From contig JBIPOE010000010.1 of assembly GCA_044379485.1 (NCBI GenBank), forward strand, positions 1 through 64,000: a stretch of 64,000 nt of DNA, given 5' to 3'. Within the stretch, counting starts at the first letter, position 1, and each line of letters starts with the position of its first letter. A program made the position numbers and the translations under genes. Shown here one piece after another: positions 62,304-64,000 of the stretch. Source of the stretch: CAMDMI01 sp044379485 (lineage in GTDB: Bacteria > Bacteroidota > Bacteroidia > Cytophagales > Flexibacteraceae). The notes under the pieces are model-generated. The model worked only from the letters and a program-made list of their open reading frames with translations. It was not told where the DNA came from and ran no database searches.

Positions 62304-62977
62304 TGAATTTTTATCTACCTGTTTTTCAATATCCTATCCTACCTGAAGGGGAAGCTAACCATGCAATTAAAGTACTTAGAAAATCCAAAGGCGATCAAAT
62401 TAAAGTATGTGATGGAAAAGGAAAGGTCGCTATTGGAATAATTGAAAACACCGATTTGAAAAAATGCCAACTTTCATTGAAAGAAATCCAAACCATCGAT
62501 AAAGGTTGGGAAAATGAAATCTGGCTTGCTGTAGCACCCACCAAACAAATGGAACGCATGGAATGGATGGTTGAAAAATGCACAGAAATTGGAATCGATG
62601 GCATTTATTTTATGCATACCGCCAGAACAGAAAGGGATGTTTTAAAGCTCGATCGATTGGAAAAAGCTGCTCTTTCTGCAATGAAACAATCGGGGCAGGC
62701 ACATTTACCTATTTTAAAATGGATAGCCTATTGGAAACAATTTCCATGGACAGATTTCGACCATTTCTGGATTACCGATTTATCCATTAATGGAAAAACA
62801 AAACTGACACCAAAACCAGGTAAAAACCTGATTTTCATTGGTCCTGAAGGAGATTTTACCAATCAGGAATTAGAGGAAATTAAAAAACATAAAGCCGAAA
62901 GTATTCGATTGAGGCCACAAGTTTTAAGAACAGAAACTGCAGCAATCTTTGCATTAAGCATGGCACATTTGGGATAA
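62303..62977 (+). CDS. rsmE: 16S rRNA (uracil(1498)-N3)-methyltransferase RsmE
   Basis: A 224-aa SPOUT-fold enzyme. The N-terminal PUA-like region (NHAIKVLRKSKGDQIKVCDG) is followed by the SPOUT motifs WMVEKCTEIGIDGIYF, LIFIGPEGDFTNQELEEI and the knot signature RLRPQVLRTETAAIFAL. It methylates U1498 of 16S rRNA. ATG 62303 overlaps the preceding stop by one base. Length is slightly short but complete. Confidence 0.93.
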   Translation: MNFYLPVFQYPILPEGEANHAIKVLRKSKGDQIKVCDGKGKVAIGIIENTDLKKCQLSLKEIQTIDKGWENEIWLAVAPTKQMERMEWMVEKCTEIGIDGIYFMHTARTERDVLKLDRLEKAALSAMKQSGQAHLPILKWIAYWKQFPWTDFDHFWITDLSINGKTKLTPKPGKNLIFIGPEGDFTNQELEEIKKHKAESIRLRPQVLRTETAAIFALSMAHLG

Positions 62978-62989
62978 ATCAGGCTTAGG

Positions 62990-63577
62990 TCAAAGCCGGT
63001 CAGCAATCATCCAACCGCTTCCAAACAAACAAAGGGCAATCAAAAACTTGTTATACAAAGTTCTATTAACGAATTGAATTCGAAAAAGGACTACCTGTAA
63101 AGATAAAAGCAACATCAAAAAGGCCAATTGGCCAGCTTCCAACCCTACGTTAAAACCAAAAAGAGGAATAAAAATAGACTGAGATTTACCCAAAATCGAA
63201 TGCAAAGTTTTTGCAAAACCCAAACCATGTATGAGTCCGAAAAAACCAGCCATGTAAAATAGGATCTTTTCATTTTCCAAAAAATCAAACAATTGAAGCC
63301 TTCGCCACTGGTAAAATGCTGTTGAAAATATGGTAAAAGGAATCAAAAGCTCCACCCAATATGTGGAAACACTGAAAAATCCGCTACTTGATAGGGCCAA
63401 TGTTAAACAATGGCCTACTGTAAAAGATGTAACCAAAACCAACAACTTTCGCCAGCTTTGCCAGGTTTGAAATATTACCAGGCTGAGAATAAACATCTGA
63501 TGATCAAGGGCATCAAAAGAAATTATATGTTCCCAGCCAAGTGAAAAGTACAAATAAAAATCCTGGCCAAACACCAT
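62990..63577 (-). CDS. HupE/UreJ-like membrane protein
   Basis: A 195-aa protein with about six hydrophobic helices. Conserved polar residues match the HupE/UreJ_2 family: WEHIISFDALDHQMFIL (His and Asp-His near the N-terminus), SFTVGHCLTLAL, FFGLIHGLGFAKTL and FNVGLEAGQLAFL. Relatives are linked to nickel or other metal uptake, but no urease or hydrogenase genes are in view, so the substrate is uncertain. It is convergent with rsmE, with 12 bases between stops. Confidence 0.85.
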   Translation of the reverse strand: MVFGQDFYLYFSLGWEHIISFDALDHQMFILSLVIFQTWQSWRKLLVLVTSFTVGHCLTLALSSSGFFSVSTYWVELLIPFTIFSTAFYQWRRLQLFDFLENEKILFYMAGFFGLIHGLGFAKTLHSILGKSQSIFIPLFGFNVGLEAGQLAFLMLLLSLQVVLFRIQFVNRTLYNKFLIALCLFGSGWMIADRL

Positions 63578-63650
63578 CTAGATTCGCTTTTTAATTGGTC
63601 CCAACAAAAACCTGATTTGATTTTTGCCGATAAAAGTTATTTGAATCCAA

Positions 63651-64000
63651 TTAATACGCCAAGGCTGGACTCAGCCATTTCTCAGCCTCTTCCACTGTCA
63701 CACCTTTTCTAGCGGAATAGTCTTCAATCTGATCTTTGTTGATTTTTCCCAAACCAAAATATCTGGAATCAGGATGGGCAAAAAAGAAGCCGGAAACTGA
63801 AGAAGCAGGATACATAGCAAGATTTTCAGTTAAGATTACACCAATCTCCTTTTCAGCATCCAACTGTTTGAAAAGATTGATTTTCAATGTATGGTCTGGA
63901 CATGCTGGATATCCAGGTGCAGGCCTGATCCCTTTGTATTCCTCCTGAATCAAATCCTCGTTGGAAAGTGCTTCGTTGGAATCGTATCCCCAGAATTCTT
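63651..64000 (-). CDS. metH: cobalamin-dependent methionine synthase, C-terminal part (cut by window edge)
   Basis: The frame is open from the window edge to 63651 and gives the last ~115 residues of MetH. The activation (AdoMet-binding) domain end is recognisable: FWGYDSNEALSNEDLIQEEYKGIRPAPGYPACPDHT (read in pieces; motif RPAPGYPACP) and FFFAHPDSRYFGLGKINKDQIEDYSARKG, with a C-terminal EEAEKWLSPALAY. This domain binds AdoMet and flavodoxin-type reductants to reactivate the cobalamin. Everything upstream, including the B12 domain, lies outside the window. Confidence 0.95.
   Translation of the reverse strand, partial: EFWGYDSNEALSNEDLIQEEYKGIRPAPGYPACPDHTLKINLFKQLDAEKEIGVILTENLAMYPASSVSGFFFAHPDSRYFGLGKINKDQIEDYSARKGVTVEEAEKWLSPALAY

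Overview
This window is a piece of a Bacteroidota (Bacteroidetes) chromosome. The evidence is: five type A type-IX-secretion (T9SS) C-terminal sorting domains and one type B (gliding-motility-associated) domain; a PorP/SprF-family outer-membrane protein; Bacteroidota-type LptE; AT-rich intergenic DNA with few Shine-Dalgarno sequences; several promoter -7 boxes of the form TAnnTTTG; and the miaB / sigma-54 regulator / lptE / TPR / secG gene string. I cannot assign it below phylum. No tRNA, rRNA, CRISPR array or insertion sequence was found.

Layout. 1-4.5 kb: a cut-off gene end, a leucyl/arginyl-transferase-like protein lacking the usual cysteines, a DUF433/DUF5615 toxin-antitoxin pair, a YiiX-like hydrolase, a queuosine-precursor transporter (YhhQ) and a membrane-anchored predicted regulator. 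4.5-25.3 kb: a surface-protein island, all on the + strand, with two giant secreted proteins (2423 and 3101 aa), a 531-aa propeller-type protein, a DUF1016 nuclease and a PorP/SprF protein. A 20-bp perfect palindrome lies between the regulator and the first giant gene. 25.6-30.5 kb: a polyphosphate-glucokinase-like ROK kinase, an orphan sorting-domain remnant, and a hybrid histidine kinase with a stand-alone receiver. 30.6-35.8 kb: a lone FecCD-type permease, queD, lpxB, a lipoprotein and sbcD without sbcC. 35.8-41 kb: two membrane glycosyltransferases, a small exported protein and gltA.

41.3-46.4 kb is one leftward operon: miaB, a thioredoxin-like exported protein, a sigma-54 activator without receiver, lptE, a TPR protein and secG, ending at a strong terminator. 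46.6-51.6 kb holds cdd, a membrane histidine kinase, two exported proteins of unknown role, truA and a tiny lipoprotein. 51.6-56.4 kb is leftward: a T9SS cargo protein, hslV, a CNNM/CorC-type protein, an Hsp20 and an exported protein. 56.5-64 kb: sixA, a MerR regulator, fused formiminotransferase-cyclodeaminase, a TPR protein, a 39-aa membrane microprotein in a regulatory-looking intergenic region, a T9SS protein, rsmE, a HupE/UreJ-type protein and the 3' end of metH.

Most of the window is housekeeping and envelope biology. The parts most worth a second look are the 4.5-25.3 kb island (regulator + palindrome + giant proteins + nuclease wedged before PorP/SprF), the 39-aa microprotein locus at 60.7-61.03 kb, the covarying dyads upstream of hsp20, and the hairpin at 12,005-12,036 that pairs an AGGAGG sequence. 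No wholly new multi-gene system could be proven from sequence alone.
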